From assembly GCA_959347315.1 (NCBI GenBank), contig OY365815.1, positions 1-64,000 of the forward strand: a stretch of DNA of 64,000 nucleotides. Reading direction: 5' to 3'. Position numbers and translations under genes: made by a program. The notes beneath the pieces are model-generated. The model ran no database searches and was not told the DNA's origin. It worked only from the letters and a program-made list of their open reading frames with translations. How positions within the stretch are numbered: the first letter of the stretch is position 1; the number at the start of each line of letters is the position of its first letter. Shown in pieces: positions 49,010-62,838 of the stretch. Source of the stretch: Bimastos eiseni (taxonomy: Eukaryota; Annelida; Clitellata; Crassiclitellata; Lumbricidae).

Positions 49010-50570
49010 CCTAACCCTGACCCTGACCCTAGGCCCTGGCCAACAAACATCCATCATACATTCAGGACGAGTATGACTTCATAAACAGAATCAGAGACAC
49101 TACAATAAAACCACACTATATCTTAGTCACAGGTGATGTCACAGCATTATATACAGATATGAACGTAGATAGAACCATCACTACTGTAAAAGAATTCTTC
49201 CGTAAAAATCCAAAAACTAACAGACCAGACGCTGAACTCTTAGAACTCCTGGAAATAGCAATGAAAACTGATGACTTCTCCTTCTGCAACAAACTCTTCC
49301 CACAAATGTTTAGGACAGCAATGAGGGAAGAATTTCTGCACGTAACTTAGCAAACATGTACCTGGTAGAAATTTGACCAAAAAGCAATGGAGGCCTTCCA
49401 CATTCAACCACTTGACTTCTTCAGGTTTCTTGACGATATCTCCTTCATATGGCCCGGTACTGTCGAGGAGCTAAAACAATATGAGGCATTTCTAAATTCT
49501 TTAATCCCTGACATTACAGTAACCTTAACATACAATGACACTGAAATTAACTTCCTTGACACAACGATTTCTAGATACACAGACCAGGACAGGACTACAC
49601 TGCAGACGAGAGTTTATTTTAAACAGACAGACACGCACCAATTACTGCACAGCTCATCATTCCATCGCAAACACACATTCACTGGCATTCTGAAATCCCA
49701 AATTTTAAGATTTAAGAGATTATCTTCATTTAATTTAGAACGAACTTCGATTACTCATGTAAGACACTATTTGACAGTCCGTTACACAGAGGATATAAAG
49801 CAAACGACTACTAAGGGAAACTAAGACTAACACATGGACCAGACGTGAAAAGAGTCCTAAAACTAAGAACACCGATAACAATCTCCTCCCTCCCAGTAGT
49901 CATTCCGTACAACCCACTATCTATGCGCATATTTTATGAATGGAAGAAAATCCTCATGCAAGATAATAATACACTGCAGCATTACCGCATAATACCAGCC
50001 CACTCTAGAAATAGGAACCTAAAAGAATTACTAGCTCCACGTAAAAATAAGCCTATAAAACCCACGCAAAATACTAACATAGGTTCAAACAAATGTAACA
50101 CACCTTCATGCACACAATCATGCCCATACATAACAGTCTCCAAAACATACTCAAGCACATAGACACGCCGAAAGTACACCATAATCAAGCGACTAGGCTG
50201 CCAAGGCACTAACACAATCTACCTAATAACTTGTAGCGCCTGCAACGAACAATACATAGACCACACACAAGGCAAAGTAGTAGAAGGCCTATTAGAACAC
50301 ATCCACAATATAACGAATCAGCATAATAACCCACTAGCAAACCACTTCAACTCAAACAACCACTCACTAGAAAATGTTACAGTTATGCCAACAGTCACTG
50401 TTGCTGCATTAGAAATGGCTCTTTTCAGGCCAACAGTAATATAATAGGTAGGCCATCTGCAAGTTATTACGCTTATTTGTTATATTGTGGATGTGTTCTA
50501 ATAGGCCTTCTATTCGTCCTCGTCAAACTCAGCAGCATCGGCACTGCATCGTCGTCATCATCATCCTCAC

Positions 50571-50608
<38 letters not shown>

Positions 50609-50745
50609 CCACCACCCCAACCATTACCGCCATGATCACATCCACCAGCACCATTATCATAAGCATCATCAGACCTCACCCGCCATCTGTGATTCTCCCA
50701 TCAACGAACTGTGCCCGTCCTCAACAATCACCTCGTGATTCGACA
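49010..50745 (+). mobile_element. Array copy Q
   Basis: RT part 1 at 49159-49350, part 2 from 49387 after an extra A (GTAGAAATTTGAC). Endonuclease stopped at 50160-50162 by TAG (ACATAGACACG), otherwise like P. Confidence 0.85.
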
Positions 50746-52464
50746 CATAACCCTGACCCTGACCCTAGGCCCTGGCCAACAAACATCCATCATACATTCA
50801 GGACGCCTATTACTTCATAAACAGAATCAGAGACACTACAATAAAACCACACTATATCTTAGTCACAGGTGATGTCACAGCATTATATACAGATATGAAC
50901 GTAGATAGAACCATCACTACTGTAAAGAATTCTTCCGTAAAAATCCAAAAACTAACAGACTAGACGCTGAACTCTTAGAACTCCTGGAAATAGCAATGAA
51001 AACTGATGGCTTTTCCTTCTGCAACAAACTCTTCCCACAAATGTTTCGGACAGCTATGGGGGAAGAACCTTTGCACGTAACTTAGCAAACATGTACCTGG
51101 TAGAATTTGACCAAAAAGCAATGGAGGCCTTCCACATTCACCCACTTGACTTCTTCCGGTTTCTTGACGATATCTCCTTCATATGGCCCGGTACTGTCGA
51201 GGAGCTAAAACAATATGAGGCATTTCTAAATTCTTTAATCCCCGACATTACAGTAACCTTAACATACAATGACACTGAAATTAACTTCCTTGACACAACG
51301 ATTTCTAGATACACAGACCATGACAGGACTACACTGCAGACGAGAGTTTATTTTAAACAGACAGACACGCACCAATTACTGCACAGCTCATCATTCCATC
51401 GCAAACACACATTCACTGGCATTCTGAAACCCCAAATTTTAAGATTTAAGAGATTACCTTCATTTAATTTAGAACGAACTTCGATTACTCATGTAAGACA
51501 CTATTTGACAGTCCGTTACACAGAGGATATATAGCAAACGACTACTAAGGGAAACTAAGACTAACACATGGACCAGACGTGAAAAGAGTCCTAAAACTAA
51601 GAACACCGATAACAATCTCCTCCCTCCCAGTAGTCATTCTGTACAACCCACTATCTATGCGCATATTTTATGAATGGAAGAAAATCCTCATGCAAGATAA
51701 TAATACACTGCAGCATTACCGCATAATACCAGCCCACTCTAGAAATAGGAACCTAAAAAAATTACTAGCTCCACGTAAAAATAAGCCTATAAAACCCACG
51801 CAAAATACTAACATAGGTTCAAACAAATGTAACACACCTTCATGCACACAATCATGCTCATACATAACAGTCTCCAAAACATACTCAAGCACATACACAC
51901 GCCGCAAGTACACCATAATCAAGCGACTAGGCTGCCAAGGAACTAACACAATCTACCTAATAACTTGTAGCGCCTGCAACGAACAATACATAGACCACAC
52001 ACAAGGCAAAGTAGTAGAAGGCCTATTAGAACACATCCACAATATAACGAATCAGCATAATAACCCACTAGCAAACCACTTCAACTCAAACAACCACTCA
52101 CTAGAAAATGTTACAGTTATGCCAACAGTCACTGTTGCTGCATTAGAAATGGCTCTTTTCAGGCCAACAGTAATATAATAGGTAGGCCATCTGTAAGTTA
52201 ACTCACTTATTTGTTATATTGTGGATGTGTTCTAATAGGCCTTCTATTCGTCCTCATCAAACTCAGCAGCATCGGCACTGCATCGTCGTCATCATCATCC
52301 TCACCATCATCATCATCATCATCATCACCACCACCCCAACCATTACCGCCATGATCACATCCACCAGTACCATTATCATATGCATCATCAGACCTCACCC
52401 GCCATCTGTGATTCTACCATCAACGAACTGTGCCCGTGCTCAACAATCACCTCGTGATTCGACA
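50746..52464 (+). mobile_element. Array copy R
   Basis: Spacer CATAACCC and GATGGC as in P, so P-Q and R-S form a dimer pattern. RT part 2 at 51091-51534; endonuclease open at 51579-52178. Confidence 0.85.
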
Positions 52465-54163
52465 CCTAACCCTGACCCTGACCCTAGGCCCTGGCCAACA
52501 AACATCCATCATACATTCAGGACGACTATGACTTCATAAACAGAATCAGAGACACTACAATAAAACCACACTATATCTTAGTCACAGGTGATCTCACAGC
52601 ATTATATACAGATATGAACGTAGATAGAACCATCACTACTGTAAAAGAATTCTTCCGTAAAAATCCAAAAACTAACAGACTAGACGCTGAACTCTTAGAA
52701 CTCCTGGAAATAGCAATGAAAACTGATGACTTCTCCTTCTGCAACAAACTCTTCCCACAAATGTTTGGGACAGCTATGGGGGAAGAACCTTTGCACGTAA
52801 CTTAGCAAACATGTACCTGGTAGAATTTGAGCAAAAAGCAATGGAGGCCTTCCACATTCACCCACTTGACTTCTTCAGGTTTCTTGACGATATCTCCTTC
52901 ATATGGCCCGGTACTGTCGAGGAGCTAAAACAATATGAGGCATTTCTAAATTCTTTAATCCCTGACATTACAGTAACCTTAACATACAATGACACTGAAA
53001 TTAACTTCCTTGACACAACGATTTCTAGATACACAGACCAGGACAGGACTACACTGCAGACGAGAGTTTATTTTAAACAGACAGACACGCACCAATTACT
53101 GCACAGCTCATCATTCCATCCCAAACACACATTCACTGGCATTCTGAAATCCCAAATTTTAAGATTTAAGAGATTATCTTCATTTAATTTAGAACGGACT
53201 TCGATTACTCATGTAAGACACTATTTGACAGTCCGTTACACAGAGGATATATAGCAAACGACTACTAAAAGAAACTAAGACAAACACATGGACCAGACGT
53301 GAAAAGAGTCCTAAAACTAAGAACACCGATAACAATCTCCTCCCTCCCAGTAGTCATTCCGTACAACCCACTATCTATGCGCATATTTTATGAATGGAAG
53401 AAAATCCTCATGCAAGATAATAATACACTGCAGCATTACCGCATAATACCAGCCCACTCTAGAAATAGGAACCTAAAAGAATTACTAGCTCCACGTAAAA
53501 ATAAGCCTATAAAACACACGCAAAATACTAACATAGGTTCAAACAAATGTAACACACCTTCATGCACACAATCCTGCCCATACATAACAGTCTCCAAAAA
53601 ATAATCAAGCACATACACACGCCGCAAGTACACCATAATCAAGCGACTAGGCTGCCAAGGCACTAACACAATCTGCCTAATAACTTGTAGCGCCTGCAAC
53701 GAACAATACATAGACCACACACAAGGCAAAGTAGTAGAAGGCCTATTAGAACACATCCACAATATAACGAATGAGCATAATAACCCACTAGCAAACCACT
53801 TCAACTCAAACAACCACTCACTAGAAAATGTTACAGTAATATAATAGGTAGGCCTTCTGTGGGTTATTACGCTTATTTGTTATATTGTGGATGTGTTCTA
53901 ATAGGCGTTCTATTCGTCCTCATCAAACTCAGCAGCATCGGCACTGCATCGTCGTCATCATCATCCTCACCATCATCATCATCATCATCATCATCATAAT
54001 CATAATCATCATCATCATCATCATCGCCACCACCCCAACCATTACCGCCATGATCACATCCACCAGCACCATTATCATATGTATCATCAGACCTCACCCG
54101 CCATCTGTGATTCTCCCATCAACGAACTGTGTCCGTGCTCAACAATCACCTCGTGACTCGACA
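52465..54163 (+). mobile_element. Array copy S
   Basis: RT parts at 52614-52805 and 52811-53254. Endonuclease stopped at CCAAAAAATAATC (53604). About 50 bp are lost at GTTACAGTAATATAATAGG (53838), removing the end of the endonuclease; T shares both defects. Confidence 0.85.
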
Positions 54164-55862
54164 CCTAACCCTGACCCTGACCCTAGGCCCTGGCCAACAA
54201 ACATCCATCATACATTCAGGACGCCTATGACTTCATATACAGAATCAGAGACATAACAAAAAAACCACACTATATCTTAGTCACAGGTGATGTAACAGCA
54301 TTATATACAGATATGAACGTAGATAGAACCATCACTACTGTAAAAGGATTCTTCCGTAAAAATCCAAAAACTAACAGACCAGACGCTGAACTCTTAGAAC
54401 ACCTGGAAATAGCAATGAAAACTGATGACTTCTCCATCTGCAAAAAACTCTTCCCACAAATGTTTGGGACAGCTATGGGGGAAGAACCTTTGCACGTAAC
54501 TTAGCAAACATGTACCTGGTAGAATTTGACCAAAAAGCAATGGAGGCCTTCCACATTCACCCACTTGACTTTTTCAGGTTTCTTGACGATATCTTCTTCA
54601 TATGGCCCGGTACTGTCGAGGAGCTAAAACAATATGAGGCATTTCTAAATTCTTTAATCCCTGACATTACAGTAACCTTAACATACAATGACACTGAAAT
54701 TAACTTCCTTGACACAACGATTTCTAGATACACAGACCAGGACAGGACTACACTGCAGACGAGAGTTTATTTTAAACAGACAGACACGCACCAATTACTG
54801 CACAGCTCATCATTCCATCGCAAACACACATTCACTGGCATTCTGAAATCCCAAATTTTAAGATTTAAGAGATTATCTTCATTTAATTTAGAACGGACTT
54901 CGATTACTCATGTAAGACACTATTTGACAGTCCGTTACACAGAGGATATATAGCAAACGACTACTAAGGGAAACTAAGACTAACACATGAACCAGACGTG
55001 AAAAGAGTCCTAAAACTAAGAACACCGATAACAATCTCCTCCCTCCCAGTAGTCATTCCGTACAACCCACTATCTATGCACATATTTTATGAATGGAAGA
55101 AAATCCTCATGCAAGATAATAATACACTGCAGCATTACCGCATAATACCAGCCCACTCTAGAAATAGGAACCTAAAAGAATTACTAGCTCCACGTAAAAA
55201 TAAGCCTATAAAACCCACGCAAAATACTAACATAGGTTCAAACAAATGTAACACACCTTCATGCACACAATCCTGCCCATACATAACAGTCTCCAAAAAA
55301 TAATCAAGCACATACACACGCCGCAAGTACACCATAATCAAGCGACTAGGCTGCCAAGGCACTAACACAATCTGCCTAATAACTTGTAGCGCCTGCAACG
55401 AACAATACATAGACCACACACAAGGCAAAGTAGTAGAAGGCCTATTAGAACACATCCACAATATAACGAATCAGCATAATAACCCACTAGCAAACCACTT
55501 CAACTCAAACAACCACTCACTAGAAAATGTTACAGTAATATAATAGGTAGGCCTTCTGTGGGTTATTACGCTTATTTGTTATATTGTGGATGTGTTCTAA
55601 TAGGCGTTCTATTCGTCCTCATCAAACTCAGCAGCATCGGCACTGCATCGTCGTCATCATCATCCTCACCATCATCATCATCATCATCGTAATCATAATC
55701 ATAATCATCATCATCATCATCATCGCCACCACCCCAACCATTACCGCCATGATCACATCCACCAGCACCATTGTCATATGTATCATCAGACCTCACCCGC
55801 CATCTGTGATTCTCCCATCAACGAACTGTGTCCGTGCTCAACAATCACCTCGTGACTCGACA
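54164..55862 (+). mobile_element. Array copy T
   Basis: The same 1,699-bp length and defects as S (stop at 55303, deletion at about 55536), so S and T are a recent duplication. RT parts at 54313-54504 and 54510-54953 (DDIFFIW). Confidence 0.85.
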
Positions 55863-57606
55863 CCTAACCCTGACCCTGACCCTAGGCCCTGGCAAACAAA
55901 CATCCATCATACATTCAGGACGCCTATGACTTCATATACAGAATCAGAGACACAACAAAAAAACCACACTATATCTTAGTCACAGGTGATGTAACAGCAT
56001 TATATACAGATATGAACGTAGATAGAACCATCACTACTGTAAAAGAATTCTTCCGTAAAAATCCAAAAACTAACAGACCAGACGCTGAACTCTTAGAACA
56101 CCTGGAAATAGCAATGAAAACTGATGACTTCTCCATCTGCAAAAAACTCTTCCCACAAATGTTTGGGACAGCTATGGGGGAAGAACCTTTGCACGTAACT
56201 TAGCAAACATGTACCTGGTAGAATTTGACCAAAAAGCAATGGAGGCCTTCCACATTCACCCACTTGACTTTTTCAGGTTTCTTGACGATATCTTCTTCAT
56301 ATGGCCCGGTACTGTCGAGGAGCTAAAACAATATGAGGCATTTCTAAATTCTTTAATCCCTGACATTACAGTAACCTTAACATACAATGACACTGAAATT
56401 AACTTCCTTGACACAACGATTTCTAGATACACAGACCAGGACAGGACTACACTGCAGACGAGAGTTTATTTTAAACAGACAGACACGCACCAATTACTGC
56501 ACAGCTCATCATTCCATCCCAAACACACATTCACTGGCATTCTGAAATCCCAAATTTTAAGATTTAAGAGATTATCTTCATTTAATTTAGAACGGACTTC
56601 GATTACTCATGTAAGACACTATTTGACAGTCCGTTACACAGAGGATATATAGCAAACGACTACTAAGGGAAACTAAGACTAACACATGGACCAGACGTGA
56701 AAAGAGTCCTAAAACTAAGTACACCGATAACAATCTCCTCCCTCCCAGTAGTCATTCCGTACAACCCACTATCTATGCGCATATTTTATGAATGGAAGAA
56801 AATCCTCATTCAAGATAATAATACACGGCAGCATTACCGCATAATACCAGCCCACTCTAGAAATAGGAACCTAAAAGCTCCACGTAAAAATAAGCCTATA
56901 AAACACACGCAAAATACTAACATAGGTTCAAACAAATGTAACACACCTTCATGCACACAATCATGCCCATACGCAACAGTCTCCAAAACATACTCAACCA
57001 CATACACACGCCGCAAGTACACCATAATCAAGCGACTAGGCTGCCAAGGCACTAACACAATCTACCTAATAACTTGTAGCGCCTGCAACGAACAATACAT
57101 AGACCACACACAAGGCAAAGTAGTAGAAGGCCTATGAGAACACATCCACAATATAACGAATCAGCATAATAACCCACTAGCAAACCACTTCAACTCAAAC
57201 AACCACTCACTAGAAAATGTTACAGTTATGCCAACAGTCACTGTTGCTGCATTAGAAATGGCTCTTTTCAGGCCAACAGTAATATAATAGGTAGGCCATC
57301 TGTAAGTTAACTCACTTATTTGTTATATTGTGGATGTGTTCTAATAGGCCTTCTATTCGTCCTCATCAAACTCAGCAGCATCGGCACTGCATCGTCGTCA
57401 TCATCATCCTCACCATCATCATCATCATCATCATCATCATAATCATCATCATCATCATCATCATCATCGCCACCACCCCAACCATTACCGCCATGATCAC
57501 ATCCACCAGCACCATTATCATTAGCATCATCAGACCTCACCCGCCATCTGTGATTCTCCCATCAACGAACTGTGTCCGTGCTCAACAATCACCTCGTGAC
57601 TCGACA
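55863..57606 (+). mobile_element. Array copy U
   Basis: RT parts at 56012-56203 and 56209-56652. Endonuclease stopped by TGA in GGCCTATGAGAAC (57137). Long ATC tract with ATAATC. Confidence 0.85.
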
Positions 57607-59353
57607 CCTAACCCTGACCCTGACCCTAGGCCCTGGCCAACAAACATCCATCATACATTCAGGACGCCTATGACTTCATATACAGAATCAGAGACACTAC
57701 AATAAAACCACACTATATCTTAGTCACAGGTGATGTAACAGCATTACATACAGATATGAACGTAGATAAAACCATCACTACTGTAAAAGAATTCTTCCGT
57801 AAAAATCCAAAAACCAACAGACTAGACGCTGAACTCTTAGAACTCCTGGAAATAGCAATGAAAACTGATGACTTCTCCTTCTGCAACAAACTCTTCCCAC
57901 AAATGTTTCGGACAGCTATGAGGGAAGAACCATTGCACGTAACTTAGCAAACATGTACCTGGTAGAATTTGACCAAAAAGCAATGGAGGCCTTCCACATT
58001 CACCCACTTGACTTTTTCAGGTTTCTTGACGATATCTTCTTCATATGGCCCGGTACTGTCGAGGAGCTAAAACAATATGAGGCATTTCTAAATTCTTTAA
58101 TCCCTGACATTACAGTAACCTTAACATACAATGACACTGAAATTAACTTCCTTGACACAACGATTTCTAGATACACAGACCAGGACAGGACTACACTGCA
58201 GACGAGAGTTTATTTTAAACAGACAGACACGCACCAATTACTGCACAGCTCATCATTCCATCCCAAACACACATTCACTGGCATTCTGAAATCCCAAATT
58301 TTAAGATTTAAGAGATTATCTTCATTTAATTTAGAACGGACTTCGATTACTCATGTAAGACACTATTTGACAGTCCGTTACACAGAGGATATATAGCAAA
58401 CGACTACTAAGGGAAACTAAGACTAACACATGGACCAGACGTGAAAAGAGTCCTAAAACTAAGAACACCGATAACAATCTCCTCCCTCCCAGTAGTCATT
58501 CCGTACAACCCACTATCTATGCGCATATTTTATGAATGGAAGAAAATCCTCATGCAAGATAATAATACACTGCAGCATTACCGCATAATACCAGCCCACT
58601 CTAGAAATAGGAACCTAAAAGAATTACTAGCTCCATGTAAAAATAAGCCTATAAAACCCACGCAAAATACTAACATAGGTTCAAACAAATGTAACACACC
58701 TTCATGCACACAATCATGCCCATACATAACAGTCTCCAAAACATACTCAAGCACATACACACGCCGCAAGTACACCATAATCAAGCGACTAGGCTGCCAA
58801 GGCACTAACACAATCTGCCTAATAACTTGTAGCGCCTGCAACGAACAATACATAGACCACACACAAGGCAAAGTAGTAGAAGGCCTATTAGAACACATCC
58901 ACAATATAACGAATCAGCATAATAACCCACTAGCAAACCACTTCAACTCAAACAACCACTCACTAGAAAATGTTACAGTTATGCCAACAGTCACTGTTGC
59001 TGCATTAGAAATGGCTCTTTTCAGGCCAACAGTAATATAATAGGTAGGCCTTCTGTGGGTTATTACGCTTATTTGTTATATTGTGGATGTGTCCTAATAG
59101 GCCTTCTATTCGTCCTCATCAAACTCAGCAGCATCGGCACTGCATCGTCGTCATCATCATCCTCACCATCATCATCATCATCATCATCATCATAATCATC
59201 ATCATCATCATCATCACCACCACCCCAACCATTACCGCCATGATCACATCCACCAGCACCAATATCATTAGCATCATCAGACCTCACCCGCCATCTGTGA
59301 TTCTCCCATCAACGAACTGTGCCCGTGCTCAACAATCACCTCGTGACTCGACA
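57607..59353 (+). mobile_element. Array copy V
   Basis: RT parts at 57756-57947 and 57953-58396. Endonuclease open at 58441-59040 with the LAPCKNK and TICLITC changes of copy K, 17.7 kb away. Confidence 0.85.
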
Positions 59354-61093
59354 CCTAACCCTGACCCTGACCCTAGGCCCTGGCCAACAAACATCCATCA
59401 TACATTCAGGACGCCTATGACTTCATATACAGAATCAGAGACACTACAATAAAACCAAACTATATCTTAGTCACAGGTGATGTCACAGCATTATATACAG
59501 ATATGAACGTAGATAGAACCATCACTACTGTAAAAGAATTCTTCCGTAAAAATCCAAAAACTAACAGACCAGACGCTGAACTCTTAGAACTCCTGGAAAT
59601 AGCAATGAAAACTGATGACTTCTCCTTCTGCAACAAACTCTTCCCACAAATGTTTCGGACAGCTATGAGGGAAGAACCTTTGCGCGTTACTTAGCAAACA
59701 TGTACCTGGTAGAATTTGACCAAAAAGCAATGGAGGCCTTCCACATTCACCCACTTGACTTCTTCCGGTTTCTTGACGATATCTCCTTCATATGACCCGG
59801 TACTGTCGAGGAGCTAAAACAATATGAGGCATTTCTAAATTCTTTAATCACTGACATTACAGTAACCTTAACATACAATTACACTGAAATATTAACTTCC
59901 TTGACACAACGACTTCTAGATACACAGTCCAGGACAGGACTACACTGCCGACGAGAGTTTATTTTAAACAGACAGACACGCACCATTTACTGCACAGCTC
60001 ATCATTCCATCCCAAACACACATTCACTGGCATTCTGAAATCCCAAATTTTAAGATTTAAGAGATTATCTTCATTTAATTTCGAACAGACTTCGACTACT
60101 CATGTAAGACACTATTTGACAGTCCGATACACAGAGGATATATAGCAAACGACTACTAAGTGAAACTAAGACTAACTCATGGACCAGACGTGAAAAGAGT
60201 CCTAAAACTAAGAACACCGATAACAATCTCCTCCCTCCCAGTAGTCATTCCGTACAACCCACTATCTATGCGCATATTATATGAATGGAAGAAATTCCTC
60301 ATGCAAGATAATAATACACTGCAGCATTACCGCATAATACCAGCCCACTCTAGAAATAGGAACCTAAAAGCTCCACGTAAAAATAAGCCTATAAAACACA
60401 CGCAAAATACTAACATAGGTTCAAACAAATGTAACACACCTTCATGCACACAATCATGCCCATACGCAACAGTCTCCAAAACATACTCAACCACATACAC
60501 ACGCCGCAAGTACACCATAATCAAGCGACTAGGCTGCCAAGGCACTAACACAATCTACCTAATAACTTGTAGCGCCTGCAACGAACAATACATAGACCAC
60601 ACACAAGGCAAAGTAGTAGAAGGCCTATCAGAACACATCCACAATATAACGAATCAGCATAATAACCCACTAGCAAACCACTTCAACTCAAACAACCACT
60701 CACTAGAAAATGTTACAGTTATGCCAACAGTCACTGTTGCTGCATTAGAAATGGCTCTTTTCAGGCCAACAGTAATATAATAGGTAGGCTTTCTGTGGGT
60801 TATTACGCTTATTTGTTATATTGTGGATGTGTTCTAATAGGCGTTCTATTCGTCCTCATCAAACTCAGCAGAATCGGCACTGCATCGTCGTCATCATCAT
60901 CCTCACCATCATCATCATCATCATCATCATCATATTCATCATCATCATCATCATCACCACCACCCCAGCCATTACCGCCATGATCACATCCACCAGCACC
61001 ATTATCATATGTATCATCAGACCTCACCCGCCATCTGTGATTCTCCCACCAACGAACTGTGCCCGTGCTCAACAATCACCTCGTGACTCGACA
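59354..61093 (+). mobile_element. Array copy W
   Basis: RT part 1 at 59503-59694. Part 2 has the ATATGACCC stop as in L. Endonuclease open, including upstream codons, at 60160-60780 (LKAPRK form). Confidence 0.85.
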
Positions 61094-62838
61094 CCTAACC
61101 CTGACCCTGACCCTAGGCCCTGGCCAACAAACATCCATCATACATTAAGGACGCATATGACTTCATAAACAGAATCAGAGACACCACAATAAAACCACAC
61201 TATATCTTAGTCACAGGTGATGTAACAGCATTATATACAGATATGAACGTAGATAGAACCATCACTACTGTAAAAGAATTCTTCCGTAAAAATCCAAAAA
61301 CCAACAGACTAGACGCTGAACTCTTAGAACTCCTGGAAATAGCAATGAAAACTGATGACTTCTCCTTCTGCAACAAACTCTTCCCACAAATGTTTGGGAC
61401 AGCTATGAGGGAAGAACCATTGCACGTAACTTAGCAAACATGTACCTGTTAGAATTTGACCAAAAAGCAATGGAGGCCTTCCACATTCACCCACTTGACT
61501 TCTTCCGGATTCTTGACGATATCTCCTTTATATGGCCCGGTACTGTCGAGGAGCTAAAACAATATGAGGCATTTCTAAATTCTTTAATCCCTGACATTAC
61601 AGTAACCTTAACATACAATGACACTGATATTAACTTCCTTGACACAACGATTTCTAGATACACAGACCAGGACAGGACTACACTGCAGACGAGAGTTTAT
61701 TTTAAACAGACAGACACGCACCAATTACTGCACAGCTCATCATTCCATCCCAAACACACATTCACTACCATTCTGAAATGGCAAATTTTAAGATTTAAGA
61801 GATTATCTTCATTTAATTTAGAACGAACTTCGATTACTCATGTAAGACACTATTTGACAGTCCGATACACAGAGGATATAGCAAACGACTACTAAGGGAA
61901 ACTAAGACTAACACATGGACCAGACGTGAAAAGAGTCCTAAAACTAAGAACACCGATAACAAACTCCTCCCTCCCAGTAGTCATTCCGTACAACCCACTA
62001 TCTATGCGCATATTTTATGAATGGAAGAAATTCCTCATGCAAGATAATAATACACTGCAGCATTACCGCATAATACCAGCCCACTCTAGAAATAGGAACC
62101 TAAAAGAATTACTAGCTCCACGTAAAAATAAGCCTATAAAACACACGCAAAATACTAACATAGGTTCAAACAAATGTAACACACCTTCATGCACACAATC
62201 ATGCCCATACGCAACAGTCTCCAAAACATACTCAAGCACATACACACGCCGCAAGTACACCATAATCAAGCGACTAGGCTGCCAAGGCACTAACACAATC
62301 TACCTAATAACTTGTAGCGCCTGCAACGAACAATATATAGACCACACACAAGGCAATGCAGTAGAAGGCCTATGAGAACACATCCACAATATAACGAATC
62401 AGCATAATAACCCACTAGCAAACCACTTCAACTCAAACAACCACTCACTAGAAAATGTTACAGTTATGCCAACAGTCACTGTTGCTGCATTAGAAATGGC
62501 TCTTTTCAGGCCAACAGTAATATAATAGGTAGGCCTTCTGTGGGTTATTACGCTTATTTGTTATATTGTGGATGTGTTCTAATAGGCCTTCTATTCGTCC
62601 TCATCAAACTCAGCAGCATCGGCACTGCATCGTCGTCATCATCATCCTCACCATCATCATCATCATCATCATCATCATAATCATTATCATCATCATCATC
62701 ACCACCACCCCAACCATTACCGCCATGATCACATCCACCAGCACCAATATCATTAGCATCATCAGACCTCACCCGCCATCTGTGATTCTCCCATCAACGA
62801 ACTGTGCCCGTGCTCAACAATCACCTCGTGACTCGACA
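61094..62838 (+). mobile_element. Array copy X
   Basis: RT parts at 61243-61434 and 61440-61895 (EDIANDY as in M and N). Endonuclease stopped by TGA in GGCCTATGAG (62375). Confidence 0.85.
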